Shown: positions 17,080 to 24,405 of the stretch, one piece after another
How the letters are laid out: each line of letters opens with the position of its first letter
Position numbering within the stretch: position 1 is the stretch's first letter
Source: Bradyrhizobium cytisi
GTDB taxonomy: Bacteria > Pseudomonadota > Alphaproteobacteria > Rhizobiales > Xanthobacteraceae
Assembly (NCBI RefSeq): GCF_008123515.1
Contig: NZ_VSSR01000040.1
Coordinates: forward strand, 1-43,163
Direction of reading: 5' to 3'
Length of the DNA stretch: 43,163 nt
Made by a program: the position numbers and the translations under genes
Notes under the pieces: generated by a model
What the model saw: the letters and a program-made list of their open reading frames with translations, nothing else
What the model was told of the DNA's origin: nothing
Database searches by the model: none

Positions 17080-17367
17080 TTACCCACGCCGACGCGCAAT
17101 AGCCCCATGAGGCTCGACCGTGGTTTTTGTCGATCCGTCCGGCGCCGGCTGCATCCGTGGCGGGCTTTGCCCTTGGGGACTTTCCGGAGGCGCACCACCT
17201 GAACCGGTGTTGGTAGGCCCGGTCCAGCCCTGCGGCTGCAATTGACCCTTGTCTTCGGGTGCCGAACGCCCGCTCGGCGCGCCAAGGTCGTCCGCCGGCC
17301 CGACAGGCTGTGCTATCGCCAAGCCACCGGACAGCACAAGACATATCGATGCTAGTCGGACGCGCAC
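17080..17367 (-). CDS. Small secreted Pro/Gly-rich protein
   Basis: The GTG at 17367 has GGAGG five bases upstream and opens a 95-residue protein with a clear signal peptide (VRLASICLVLSGGLAIAQ). The mature part is short, Pro/Gly/Gln-rich and without structure (for example GGAPPESPQGQSPPRMQP). Such small exported, low-complexity proteins are common in Bradyrhizobium; function unknown. It is next to ppa, same strand, but the ppa promoter lies between them, so they are separate units. Confidence 0.65.
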   Translation of the reverse strand: MRVRLASICLVLSGGLAIAQPVGPADDLGAPSGRSAPEDKGQLQPQGWTGPTNTGSGGAPPESPQGQSPPRMQPAPDGSTKTTVEPHGAIARRRG

Positions 17368-17426
17368 TGACACCTCCGTTGACACTGATCAACGACTTGC
17401 CGCCGATCTTGCCGTTCCTGTTCATC

Positions 17427-17452
17427 GGAACCGAATTGCTGATTCCTTCGTT
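17427..17452 (+). promoter_or_regulatory. EcfG-type promoter for the interrupted small gene
   Basis: GGAAC (17427-17431), 17-base spacer, CGTT (17449-17452); perfect match, 26 bases before the ATG at 17479. Confidence 0.78.
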
Positions 17453-17478
17453 CAAGAATGACCTACAGGAGGACTTTA

Positions 17479-17757
17479 ATGGCAAGAGCATCATGGAAGC
17501 GACCCGGCTCGCCGATCGGCAAGAAGGGCCCGCGCAAGGCAAATCCCTCATAATACAAGCGTCGTACGCGTGAACCGTGGTCGACCGCAGATGTAAAAAT
17601 GCTCAAGCAGCTCGCGAAGGGCAACACGCCGACCGGAGTCATGAGTGTCAAACTTCAACGTCCCGTCGCGGCTATCCGCAGCAAGGCGCAGCGCGAAGGG
17701 ATTTCCGTGAAGCCCGTCAACCGTTCACCCTACAATCGGCGCGGTTCGCGTCGCTAA
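17479..17757 (+). pseudogene. Small helix-turn-helix-like protein with in-frame stop
   Basis: The ATG at 17479 follows AGGAGG by a normal distance and reads 24 codons (MARASWKRPGSPIGKKG...) to a TAA at 17551-17553. The same frame then continues for 67 more codons: EPWSTADVKMLKQLAKGNTP, then an AAIRSKAQREGISVKP segment and NRSPYNRRG to TAA at 17755. That second part matches small Myb/SANT-like DNA-binding-type proteins of Bradyrhizobium ('W S..DV..L..LA.GNTPT.V...L.R...A.R.KA...GISLKP'). No alternative start follows the stop. So either a nonsense mutation, a sequencing error, or two separately translated pieces. The perfect promoter and ribosome site show the gene was functional until recently. 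Confidence 0.6.
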
Positions 17758-17959
17758 GCCTCATTGGGCTCAGCCGTTACATCGTGAGCCTCCTCCTGCC
17801 GACAACTATGGCATCCCGCGCCGTACTGACGCCCATTGGGTCCTGGGTCCAAGCTAGCTGCGGATCGTTTTCACGAACCCAGCAAATGCGCAGATTGGGC
17901 TATTCTTGCTCCTAGAGGCTATCGGGGGTGCGCATCCGAGAAGATTTGTTCTGATTTCG

Positions 17960-18073
17960 CTACTCTTGTCGGGCCAATTCCCAAAATTCCTTGTCGCAGC
18001 CTTCAGGCCGCCCGGCCTTTTCCCAGAGCTGATGGGCGTAGGTTCGTATCTCGTCCTCATTCGCTTGAGCCAT
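17960..18073 (-). CDS. Small DUF2934 protein
   Basis: A 37-residue protein starting MAQANEDEIRTYAHQLWEKA followed by GRPEGCDKEFW. The pattern 'I R..A..LWE..GRPEG.D...W..A' is the DUF2934 signature found in many rhizobial small proteins. It is near the lower end of that family's size. Ribosome site is weak (GGGGAGG about 18 bases upstream). A 42-codon frame (18087-18215) just upstream on the same strand has no recognisable features. Confidence 0.72.
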   Translation of the reverse strand: MAQANEDEIRTYAHQLWEKAGRPEGCDKEFWELARQE

Positions 18074-18343
18074 ATGCTCTTGGGTTCTAGCCTCCCCGTT
18101 TGTGCAGGCCAAATGCCGGATGCACTTCATTGGCTCCAGTGGCTTCGGTCGCCCCCAGATGCGCGATGGCTGGTACTACGTACGGGAAATAGGACGGAAA
18201 GAATCCGAGATACATCGGTTGGGCGGTAGGAGGATTTCGCCGACACCAAACCGCCGCTCCCATCCCAAGGCGGAACTCACGATACGGACACGTTATCAAC
18301 AGTGCACGGAGCTCTGCACCAAACCTCGGCCATTTAGGACCCG
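18074..18343. other. Intergenic, no supported gene
   Basis: Both strands have short open frames here (for example one reading MRDGWYYVREIGRKE on the plus strand), but none has a convincing ribosome site or family. Confidence 0.4.
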
Positions 18344-18958
18344 TCATGTCACAGGTCGGGCCGCTTCCTTGACAGCCTGGGCCGTGGTCGCCATTCCGGC
18401 GGCGTAGGCCGCTCCCGCGCCAAGAAGAAGGGCGCAGAAGCTTGCAAACATTGCATATGCGAAGTGCGTCCGGGCTGCATCAATTTGAGCGGGCGTTGCA
18501 GCTCTCGTTGTCGCGCCGACGGTTTCCCGTCCCGTATTGTTCGACCAGTACGCGATGCGCGTGCTGGCGGAATATGACGGGCCGACGAGGTTGCTGGCGA
18601 TGCTGGTCGCCGAAGCCGGCAACATCGCCGCCGCACCGACCACCACGACGGTTGCGACCGCCCAGGCGGCCATCGCATGCCCGACTCGACCGAGGGCGGT
18701 CTGATCCGGCGAATTGGCTGCCGCAACGGCGCCACCCAGAAATGCGGCGATGATCCCTGAGACCGCCCACCACACGAATGCGGCCCAGCCTGCGCCAGCA
18801 GGCGCCGATGCAGCAGTGGGAATGTCGATCGCGAGCAGACCGATGCCAAACCCCAGCATGGTCAGCAGGATCTGGACAACCAACGAAGTGAACACGCCGG
18901 CCAGTACGGCTGACCATGTCCAACCAAAAAACACATTGGGAACGGTGCGTGTAGCCAT
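18344..18958 (-). CDS. Four-helix membrane protein, stress-regulated
   Basis: The 204-residue protein starts MATRTVPNVFFGWTWSAVLA. It has hydrophobic segments at about residues 15-40, 57-80, 92-115 and 175-197, with a soluble loop of about 55 residues before the last. The arrangement (helix pair, Ala-rich helix, loop with 'AAxxTxAxFxxAMFAS', final helix) resembles the larger membrane protein at 38237-39112, so the two are probably paralogues of an uncharacterised family. The ATG at 18958 has GGAGGAG upstream and a perfect EcfG-type promoter 35 bases before it. Function unknown. Confidence 0.75.
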   Translation of the reverse strand: MATRTVPNVFFGWTWSAVLAGVFTSLVVQILLTMLGFGIGLLAIDIPTAASAPAGAGWAAFVWWAVSGIIAAFLGGAVAAANSPDQTALGRVGHAMAAWAVATVVVVGAAAMLPASATSIASNLVGPSYSASTRIAYWSNNTGRETVGATTRAATPAQIDAARTHFAYAMFASFCALLLGAGAAYAAGMATTAQAVKEAARPVT

Positions 18959-18992
18959 GGCGAACTCCTCCAGTAGCTTATGCTCTGGTTCC

Positions 18993-19017
18993 AACGCGCG
19001 GTTGAATCGTCCGTTCC
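18993..19017 (-). promoter_or_regulatory. EcfG-type promoter for the membrane protein
   Basis: On the minus strand GGAAC (19017-19013), 16-base spacer, CGTT (18996-18993); perfect match. Confidence 0.8.
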
Positions 19018-19081
19018 TGTTGCAGGAACTTCGGGCGGCTTCTGGACTTGGTTTTCCGGGAAACAACAGGAGGATAGCGCC

Positions 19082-19165
19082 ATGACACTTGGCAGAGGCG
19101 CTTTATTGTGGCTGCTGGGCATTCCGCTTCCGGTGATCCTGCTGCTTGCATTGTTCTGGCGTTAG
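19082..19165 (+). CDS. 27-residue single-helix membrane protein
   Basis: A short frame with AGGAGG 8 bases before its ATG encodes MTLGRGALLWLLGIPLPVIL and five more hydrophobic residues ending FWR. It is essentially one transmembrane helix. Tiny proteins of this kind (GRGxLLWLLGxPxPxI) recur in Bradyrhizobium genomes. It is divergent from the membrane gene at 18958. Role unknown; could act as a membrane stress peptide. Confidence 0.7.
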   Translation: MTLGRGALLWLLGIPLPVILLLALFWR

Positions 19166-19400
19166 CCAGCAATCGATCGGAGATGAAGCCCAAAGCTCGG
19201 CGCTCAAAAACTGCCGGCCAGGATTTCGTGGTGAGCAGCTACCAGTCCGTGAAGGTTGCGGGTTTCAATGCCGGGGTTCGCTATCCGCGACCGACAAACC
19301 TAAGAAGAACGAACAAGCAGGACGAGATCCGCGGCCACTAGCAGTGGTGTGCGCGCTGGGCGCTATGCCACACCAAGCTTCCGTCTCGTCGCTCTCGCGA

Positions 19401-20258
19401 TCAGATGAAAGGTTTCCCGCCTGTTACAGCGAGCGTCGCACCGGACGTATAGCTCGAGAGCGGATCGGCCAGCATGACATAGGCGGTTGCGAGCTCAGCC
19501 GGCTGCCCGGCGCGTTTCATCGGCACCTGCTTGCCGAAGTTCTTTACCGTGTCCGACGGCATGGTTGACGGGACCAGCGGCGTCCAGATCGGGCCCGGCG
19601 CGACGGCGTTAACGCGTATGTCCTTTTCGGCAAGCATCTGGGCAAGTCCGCCCGTGAAGTTCTGGATCGCACCCTTTGTGGTCGCATAGGCCAGCAGGAT
19701 GGGATTTGGCATGTCGGCATTCACGGAGGCGGTGTTGATGATGGCGGACCCCGATTTCATATGCGCAACAGCAGCCTTGGAGAGATAGAACATCGCATGG
19801 ATGTTGACCTCGAACGTGCTCTGCCATTCGTCATCGCTGATATCAGCGATATCCTTGAACGTGGCCTGATGGGCCGCATTGTTGACGAGGATATCGATCC
19901 CGCCGAGCTCATCGACGGCACGCTTGATGACGGCGCGGCAGTAATCTGGCTTTCGCAGGTCTCCGGGAAACAAGACAGCCTTGCGGCCTGCCTTCTCGAT
20001 GAGAGCCTTCACCTCCTCGGCATCTTGATGCTCATCGAGATAAGAAATGAGCACGTCGGCTCCCTCGCGGGCATATGCAATTGCCACCGCTCGCCCGATC
20101 CCGCTATCTCCTCCCGTAATGACGGCCTTCTTGCCTGCAAGACGGCCCGATCCCTTGTAGCTGTCCTCGCCATGGTCCGGACGTGGCTTCATCGCCGAGG
20201 TCGAACCGGGCATCGGTTGCTGTTGGCTGGGATAAGGCGGGCGCGGATAATCGAGCAT
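19401..20258 (-). CDS. General-stress SDR oxidoreductase (YhdF/YghA type)
   Basis: The 285-residue protein has the ~45-residue N-terminal extension (MLDYPRPPYPSQQQPMPG, then MKPRPDHGEDSY) typical of the YghA/YdaD/YhdF group of stress SDRs, then TGGDSGIGRAVA, LVNNAAHQ, the catalytic INTASV and YATTKGA, and ends with VTGGKPFI. In Bacillus and enterics this group is sigma-B- or RpoS-dependent. The ATG at 20258 follows AGGGAG. It lies 16 bases downstream of the 133-residue gene and shares that operon and its stress promoter. Substrate unknown, probably an aldehyde or polyol. Confidence 0.88.
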   Translation of the reverse strand: MLDYPRPPYPSQQQPMPGSTSAMKPRPDHGEDSYKGSGRLAGKKAVITGGDSGIGRAVAIAYAREGADVLISYLDEHQDAEEVKALIEKAGRKAVLFPGDLRKPDYCRAVIKRAVDELGGIDILVNNAAHQATFKDIADISDDEWQSTFEVNIHAMFYLSKAAVAHMKSGSAIINTASVNADMPNPILLAYATTKGAIQNFTGGLAQMLAEKDIRVNAVAPGPIWTPLVPSTMPSDTVKNFGKQVPMKRAGQPAELATAYVMLADPLSSYTSGATLAVTGGKPFI

Positions 20259-20274
20259 GGCATTCTCCCTGCGG

Positions 20275-20676
20275 TTATCGGTTAAACGCCATCCGCGGCG
20301 GAAACTCGTTCGCCACCGAGAGCGCGGCATTCTCATTGGTTTCTAGAGCGATCTTCTGCGCGAGCATCACGTCGCCGGGCACAAGGCGTGCTGAAGGCGC
20401 GAAGCACCAACCTACCCTCGGCGTTCCCGCCCCGTCGAGCTCGTGGATATTCGCAGCCGTCCCATAGTTGATGTGGTAGCGCTTAGCCGTATCGCAGCCG
20501 ACCACATCGAAGTACCGGTGTTCATCGAACTGGGCGAGTTGTACCGGTGACAGCCACTCGCGCAGCAGATGGCGGCCGCGGGCCTCTGGCGAGTTTTCTC
20601 CGATGAAGCTGGCATAGAGTTCGCGGAGCGTCTGCAGCCGCGAACCCGCCCGGCGTTGAGCTCCGAACAGAAGCAT
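20275..20676 (-). CDS. Hypothetical protein in stress SDR operon
   Basis: This 133-residue soluble protein has the conserved-looking core LLREWLSPVQLAQFDEHRYF, then VVGCDTAKRYHINYGTAANI and WCFAPSARLVPGDVMLAQKI. I recognise this as a Rhizobiales family of unknown function, often in stress clusters. It starts 14 bases after the 73-residue gene and ends 16 bases before the SDR gene. Cotranscription is very likely. Confidence 0.75.
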   Translation of the reverse strand: MLLFGAQRRAGSRLQTLRELYASFIGENSPEARGRHLLREWLSPVQLAQFDEHRYFDVVGCDTAKRYHINYGTAANIHELDGAGTPRVGWCFAPSARLVPGDVMLAQKIALETNENAALSVANEFPPRMAFNR

Positions 20677-20690
20677 GGCACAGCGCTCAC

Positions 20691-20912
20691 CTAGCTGCCG
20701 ACGAGGCGCGGGTAAAATAACGTCTCCTGGGCCGTCGGATCGAACGCCCGCACTACGGCGACTTCGCCGGGCCTCGTCCGCGTTGCTGCCGTGAATCCCT
20801 TGCCGGTCAATTTCTTAAAGCGCTGCTCCGCCTCGGCCAATGCTTCCAGGTCTGCCGCGTCAAATTCGTGCCGCGTGTCCCCGCTATGGTTCAAAACAAT
20901 CTGCGTAGGCAT
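20691..20912 (-). CDS. Small hypothetical protein, first gene of stress SDR operon
   Basis: A 73-residue protein starting MPTQIVLNHSGDTRHEFDAA, with a charged helix (LEALAEAEQRFKKLTGKGFT) and a short strand-rich end. The ATG has AGGAGG close upstream and an EcfG-type promoter 35 bases before it. Known family in rhizobia without assigned function. It heads the three-gene operon that ends with the SDR. Confidence 0.78.
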   Translation of the reverse strand: MPTQIVLNHSGDTRHEFDAADLEALAEAEQRFKKLTGKGFTAATRTRPGEVAVVRAFDPTAQETLFYPRLVGS

Positions 20913-20946
20913 GGATGCTCCTCCTATGCTCCGCGATGATTGAGCA

Positions 20947-20971
20947 AACAGTTGGCGGGGCGCGACGTTCC
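20947..20971 (-). promoter_or_regulatory. EcfG-type promoter for the stress SDR operon
   Basis: On the minus strand GGAAC (20971-20967), 16-base spacer, TGTT (20950-20947). Confidence 0.72.
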
Positions 20972-21022
20972 TCCCTTCCGGATATTCTTGCTGTGCCGGC
21001 CTGCCTCGAAAGAAGGTTAGGC

Positions 21023-22102
21023 TCAGCGTTCGCTCTTGCCGTTCTTGCCGTTGCGGTTCGTGAAGCGGGCGTTACCGAGGCCGGTGCCGATCGTCAGCAC
21101 GCCCCAGCGTTTCACGTCCTTCATGAACGGAACCTCGGACAGGCCCTGCACCACGCCGTCGTTATGCATGACGATCGTCGTGTCGTGTTCTCCGATCTGA
21201 GGGATGGCTTCGACCAGAGCTGCCGGCAGATTAAATTTAGTGCTCTCCCAGTTGCCGGGCAGGTTCTGCGCGCTCTTTGCGATCGAGCCGTCGCTCTCGA
21301 TGACGCCAGGACACGCGATGCCGATGAACGGCGCGAGCTTGAAGCCTTCGTTCTCCGCCTTCGTGGTCAGGTCCTTGAGCATTTTGACGAGACGCTTAAT
21401 CGCTTCCTCTCGGCTCGGTTCGCCGTCGGCATGACGCCACAGCTCGGATTTCCACACGCACGCCTTGGAGAGATCCGGCGCCTTCTTGCGACGCGTTTCG
21501 ACGACGCCACAGCGGATATTCGTGCCGCCGACGTCGACGGCAAGGATGGAATCATGAGCTTCGAAGATCCAGGAAGGAGCGAGATGCAGCGCGCCAATCA
21601 GGCCTGCATCGTCCGGGTGCTGATGGATCGGCAGCATCTCGATTTTGAAGTTCTCGGCCTTCAGGATGATTTCGGCGCGCGCGATGGCGAGTTCGCCGAG
21701 CCGGCTATTGCTAAAGCCGCCGCCCACCACGATGCGCTCAGTCTTCTCCCAGGCCTTGGTCTTGAGGAAGCGGCGCGTCACGTGGGCGAGCTCCTGTGCG
21801 AAGTCCTCGATCGCGCTCTGCACGACCGCCCAAGCGTCGGTATCGTCGCCGACCAGGATGGCGTCGAGTTCCTTCTTACTGATGTTTTCGGAAAGCTCCT
21901 TGCCGAGCGGGTCTTCGCCGGTGTTACGCAGCGGCTTCCGCCACTTTTCGAGAGTATCCCGGAAAGCGCCCTTGCTGGCACGATCCCCAAGAAAACCCTC
22001 CTCATCCTTCAGCTCAATGTTGAAGCTGTCGACCTCCACTGACGGGAGGCGGGAGGCGCCGTGAGCGGCGATGCCGGTGGTCTTGATCGTTTCGTCAGCC
22101 AT
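21023..22102 (-). CDS. ROK-family sugar kinase, apparently circularly permuted
   Basis: The 359-residue protein has ROK/ASKHA motifs in the wrong order. VVGGGFS (125-131) and DDAGLIGALHLA (164-175), which normally close the C-terminal half of a ROK kinase, come first. The N-terminal phosphate loop DVGGTNIR (190-197), the catalytic HND (313-315) and the second phosphate loop GTGLG (339-343) come after, and the chain ends at once in a Lys/Asn tail. Both halves together equal one kinase domain, so this is best read as a natural permutation rather than a fusion. Likely reaction: ATP-dependent phosphorylation of a hexose or related sugar; substrate unknown. The zinc CxCGxxGC motif of many ROK proteins is not visible. 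An EcfG-type promoter lies 44 bases upstream. Confidence 0.78.
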   Translation of the reverse strand: MADETIKTTGIAAHGASRLPSVEVDSFNIELKDEEGFLGDRASKGAFRDTLEKWRKPLRNTGEDPLGKELSENISKKELDAILVGDDTDAWAVVQSAIEDFAQELAHVTRRFLKTKAWEKTERIVVGGGFSNSRLGELAIARAEIILKAENFKIEMLPIHQHPDDAGLIGALHLAPSWIFEAHDSILAVDVGGTNIRCGVVETRRKKAPDLSKACVWKSELWRHADGEPSREEAIKRLVKMLKDLTTKAENEGFKLAPFIGIACPGVIESDGSIAKSAQNLPGNWESTKFNLPAALVEAIPQIGEHDTTIVMHNDGVVQGLSEVPFMKDVKRWGVLTIGTGLGNARFTNRNGKNGKSER

Positions 22103-22145
22103 CTTGAGCCCTAGACAAGCCGCAAGTAAACGTGCGGTTTGTATC

Positions 22146-22171
22146 AACGACGCTTAGGGTTATCCCGTTCC
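22146..22171 (-). promoter_or_regulatory. EcfG-type promoter for the ROK kinase
   Basis: On the minus strand GGAAC (22171-22167), 17-base spacer, CGTT (22149-22146); perfect match. Confidence 0.78.
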
Positions 22172-22387
22172 TCGCCTGGCTAGACCGGTCTCACCGGTGC
22201 ACGCTTGGGAGACAGAGAAGCAGGCGCGCAAACCTCCTGACGCTCCCTGCCCTGCCCCCTTCATCGCGGTCTCGAACAACGCCTCCTGGATGCCCGCGGC
22301 ATATCGCCCGTCCACCGCGCCCATTCCAGCAGGCTGACGAAATGTTCTTCCCGTTCATTTCGATCCTCCGAATGCGCTGCAGGGACA

Positions 22388-22414
22388 GGAACGGCAGCCG
22401 GTCAGCCGCGTTCC
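22388..22414. promoter_or_regulatory. Self-overlapping two-way EcfG-type promoter
   Basis: The sequence is GGAACG-N15-CGTTCC, so each strand reads GGAAC-N16-CGTT over the same bases. The plus-strand reading serves the YciE-like gene (ATG 22445, 32 bases on). The minus-strand reading would add a second, longer leader to the ROK gene. Confidence 0.72.
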
Positions 22415-22444
22415 ATTGCCATCGTTGGGAGAGGAGATTCAAAT

Positions 22445-22960
22445 ATGGGAATGTTCACGAAGGACATAAAATCGATGGAAGACCTGCTGATGCACGGTCT
22501 GCAGGACATGTACTACGCCGAGCAGCAGATCATCAAATCACTACCCAAGATGATCGAAAAGGCGACCAACCGAGACCTCGTCGCGGGGCTGAAAGGCCAT
22601 CTCGAAGAGACCAACAAGCAGGTCGAGCGGCTTCAGAACGTGTTCGAGAAGCTCGGCAAGGAGTCTGGCGGCACGCACTGTCCAGCGATCGACGGAATCA
22701 TCAAGGAGGCCGACGAGATTGCCGGCGAGATCGAGGACAAAGCCGTACTCGATGCCGCCCTCGTCGCGGCCGCACAGGCCGTCGAGCACTATGAAATCTG
22801 CCGCTATGGCACGCTCATAGCCTGGGCCGAGGAGCTCGGGCACGACGACATCGTGCGCTTTCTCACCACGAACCTCAACGAGGAGAAGGCGGCGAATACC
22901 AAACTCAATACGGTTGCGCTACGCAAGGGCGTGAACAGGAAGGCGTCGAGCGCGGCTTGA
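22445..22960 (+). CDS. YciE/YciF-type ferritin-like protein (DUF892)
   Basis: The 171-residue all-helical protein opens MGMFTKDIKSMEDLLMHGLQ and then DMYYAEQQI, the standard start of DUF892. It carries the spaced Glu/His residues of a ferritin-like di-iron site (YAEQQ, HLEETNKQ, EHYEICRYG). Family members form dimers with a bound metal pair and are strongly stress-induced; the exact activity is not settled. GAGGAG precedes the ATG. The perfect two-way promoter sits 32 bases upstream and a strong terminator follows. Confidence 0.92.
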   Translation: MGMFTKDIKSMEDLLMHGLQDMYYAEQQIIKSLPKMIEKATNRDLVAGLKGHLEETNKQVERLQNVFEKLGKESGGTHCPAIDGIIKEADEIAGEIEDKAVLDAALVAAAQAVEHYEICRYGTLIAWAEELGHDDIVRFLTTNLNEEKAANTKLNTVALRKGVNRKASSAA

Positions 22961-22978
22961 TGGCAGCGTGGATCGACC

Positions 22979-23461
22979 TCAGCGGCTTCGCACAATCGCG
23001 GAGCCGCTGCCTTTTTGTTCCATCCGCCCTCTCCGCACTGATCGCGTCTTGCGCCGCACGCACCAGGCCATCATCGAGATGACCCGCCAAGCAAGCGATG
23101 CACCTATGAAGGCGGCTGCGATGCTGGTTTCCGCCGTTAACGAAAAGACCATCGCAAAGGCCAGCATGCCGAGCGCGCCGAGCGCGGCGCCGGCGGAATC
23201 GACCGCGGCCGCCATTTGCCCGCGACGCTCGCCGGCGAGGCCCGCCTCACGCTTGCGGCGAATTTCATGCTTCTCGATCAGCGTCGCGCTGGCGCAGAAG
23301 ATCGCCGGAAGGGCGAGGAAAAGCCCGCCGATAGAGGCTCCATAGCGGCTGCTGACGAGGCCAGCGAAGATGGTCGCGGCGCCGCCGAGCGCGAAGCGGA
23401 TCAGGTATTCGTACCAGCGGCCTTCCTTGAGAGATGACGGCGAAAAATGGATCGGCGTCAT
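22979..23461 (-). CDS. DUF3147 membrane protein, second copy
   Basis: The 160-residue product has a short soluble start then LIRFALGGAATIFAGLVSSR, the hallmark of DUF3147, followed by GLFLALPAIFCASATLI and a third hydrophobic segment. The Arg/Lys-rich tail after about residue 140 is longer than in most relatives and is read through the neighbouring gene's terminator, so the natural stop may have been lost. Its ATG overlaps the stop of the first DUF3147 gene by four bases. Paired small membrane proteins of this family often occur together and may form a heteromer. Confidence 0.75.
   Translation of the reverse strand: MTPIHFSPSSLKEGRWYEYLIRFALGGAATIFAGLVSSRYGASIGGLFLALPAIFCASATLIEKHEIRRKREAGLAGERRGQMAAAVDSAGAALGALGMLAFAMVFSLTAETSIAAAFIGASLAWRVISMMAWCVRRKTRSVRRGRMEQKGSGSAIVRSR
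22980..23016 (+). terminator. Intrinsic terminator after the YciE-like gene
   Basis: CAGCGGCT and AGCCGCTG form an 8-base stem, followed by CCTTTTT. It overlaps the 3' end of the convergent DUF3147 gene, whose last ~12 codons are read from the hairpin. Confidence 0.75.
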
Positions 23462-23805
23462 GTCTGCCCTCCGGCAAACATCAGTACGCCGAAGGCGACG
23501 ATCAGCCAGACGACGAGGGATAGCACAGTGGCAAGCAATGCTCGCAGCCGCGCGCGAGCGAGGATTTGACAAACGACGACGCTGTAGATGGCGAGCGCAA
23601 TCGCTCCCGCAATCATCGCCTGCGTTTGCAGGGCTGCGTAAGCGGCCCCATGCTGGTACACCGCGATTCCGAGTGTGGCGAGCGCGACCGAGGGTGCTGC
23701 TCCGAACAGACCGGCGAAGCTTTTGGGACGTAGAAGATCTCCCAGCATCGCGAAGGCCGACACAATGGCGCCTCCGGCGAGGAAGCGGATGACGTACTCG
23801 GTCAT
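23458..23805 (-). CDS. DUF3147 membrane protein, first copy
   Basis: The 115-residue protein opens MTEYVIRFLAGGAIVSAFAM and has four hydrophobic stretches, including LFGAAPSVALATLGI, matching DUF3147 (usual length about 115). GGAGGAAAG lies just before the ATG. It overlaps the stop of the cupin gene upstream (ATGA) and the second copy downstream (ATGA), so translation is coupled along the operon. Function unknown. Confidence 0.8.
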   Translation of the reverse strand: MTEYVIRFLAGGAIVSAFAMLGDLLRPKSFAGLFGAAPSVALATLGIAVYQHGAAYAALQTQAMIAGAIALAIYSVVVCQILARARLRALLATVLSLVVWLIVAFGVLMFAGGQT

Positions 23806-24405
23806 TTCACTTTCCTCCAGATTTTCGCGAGCGGCCCGCCAGTCCCGTAGACCGGATCCTTGCGCGGCGGCGGCACCTTCGGAATGGTCTTGAGGGCGCG
23901 CGGACGGTCCTCGACCGAGGTGCACTCGTCGTACGTCCCCGTCGGCGGGTAGGCTCCGATGACGAGGAAGTCATCGTCTGCTGATAGGCATTCGTGACCC
24001 GTGCCGGCCGGCAGAATGACGATGTCGCCGGCCTTCAACGTGAATATTCTACCCTTCTTACCGCCGAAACGGACGGGCCCCTTGCCGCGCAACGCCGAGC
24101 ACCTCGTGGATCCGGGAGTGGTAATGCTCGTAGTCGTAGATGCTGTTGCGCCAGGTATCGCCCCATCCGTTCGCTTCGAACAGATCTTCGAGAACGGCGG
24201 CAGGGTCGTGGCGCTCATCGAGATCGACGGCGCCGCGGTAGATGACCGGTGGCCATCGCGGATGATTGGGAACAAGACCGTCGTCCTTGAAGCAAATAGT
24301 GTGAGGCTTTCGCGCTTGCACAAGGTCCATAGCTTTCCGCTTGCCGGGGCGCCGCAAACCTGTAGCGCGTTCCGCATACCCCTTTAGATCCTCAAGGGTC
24401 GGCAT
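23802..24405 (-). pseudogene. Frameshifted cupin-domain protein
   Basis: The ATG at 24405 (GGAGAA upstream) opens MPTLEDLKGYAERATGLRRP and reads to HSRIHEVLGVAR, the first cupin motif (His-x-His region YEHYHSRIHE). At 24085-24090 one base is missing from what should be GCG-CGC-GGC; the second half (FTLAKAGD-type segment, ILPAGTGHECLS, then the Pro-rich end PVYGTGGPLAKIWRKVK) is in the adjacent frame and stops at 23802. Restored, it is a ~200-residue single-cupin protein of the 'YjlB' style. It overlaps the PAP2 gene end by 14 bases and the DUF3147 start by 4, so its reading frame matters to the whole operon. Confidence 0.7.

Noticed and set aside
19183..19341. A 52-codon basic frame after the 27-residue membrane protein gene
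   Set aside because: GGAG touches the ATG with no proper spacing and no family is visible; left as unassigned sequence.
20915..22042. A 375-codon plus-strand frame opposite the ROK kinase
   Set aside because: Antisense shadow of a high-GC gene; the minus strand carries clear kinase motifs and a promoter.
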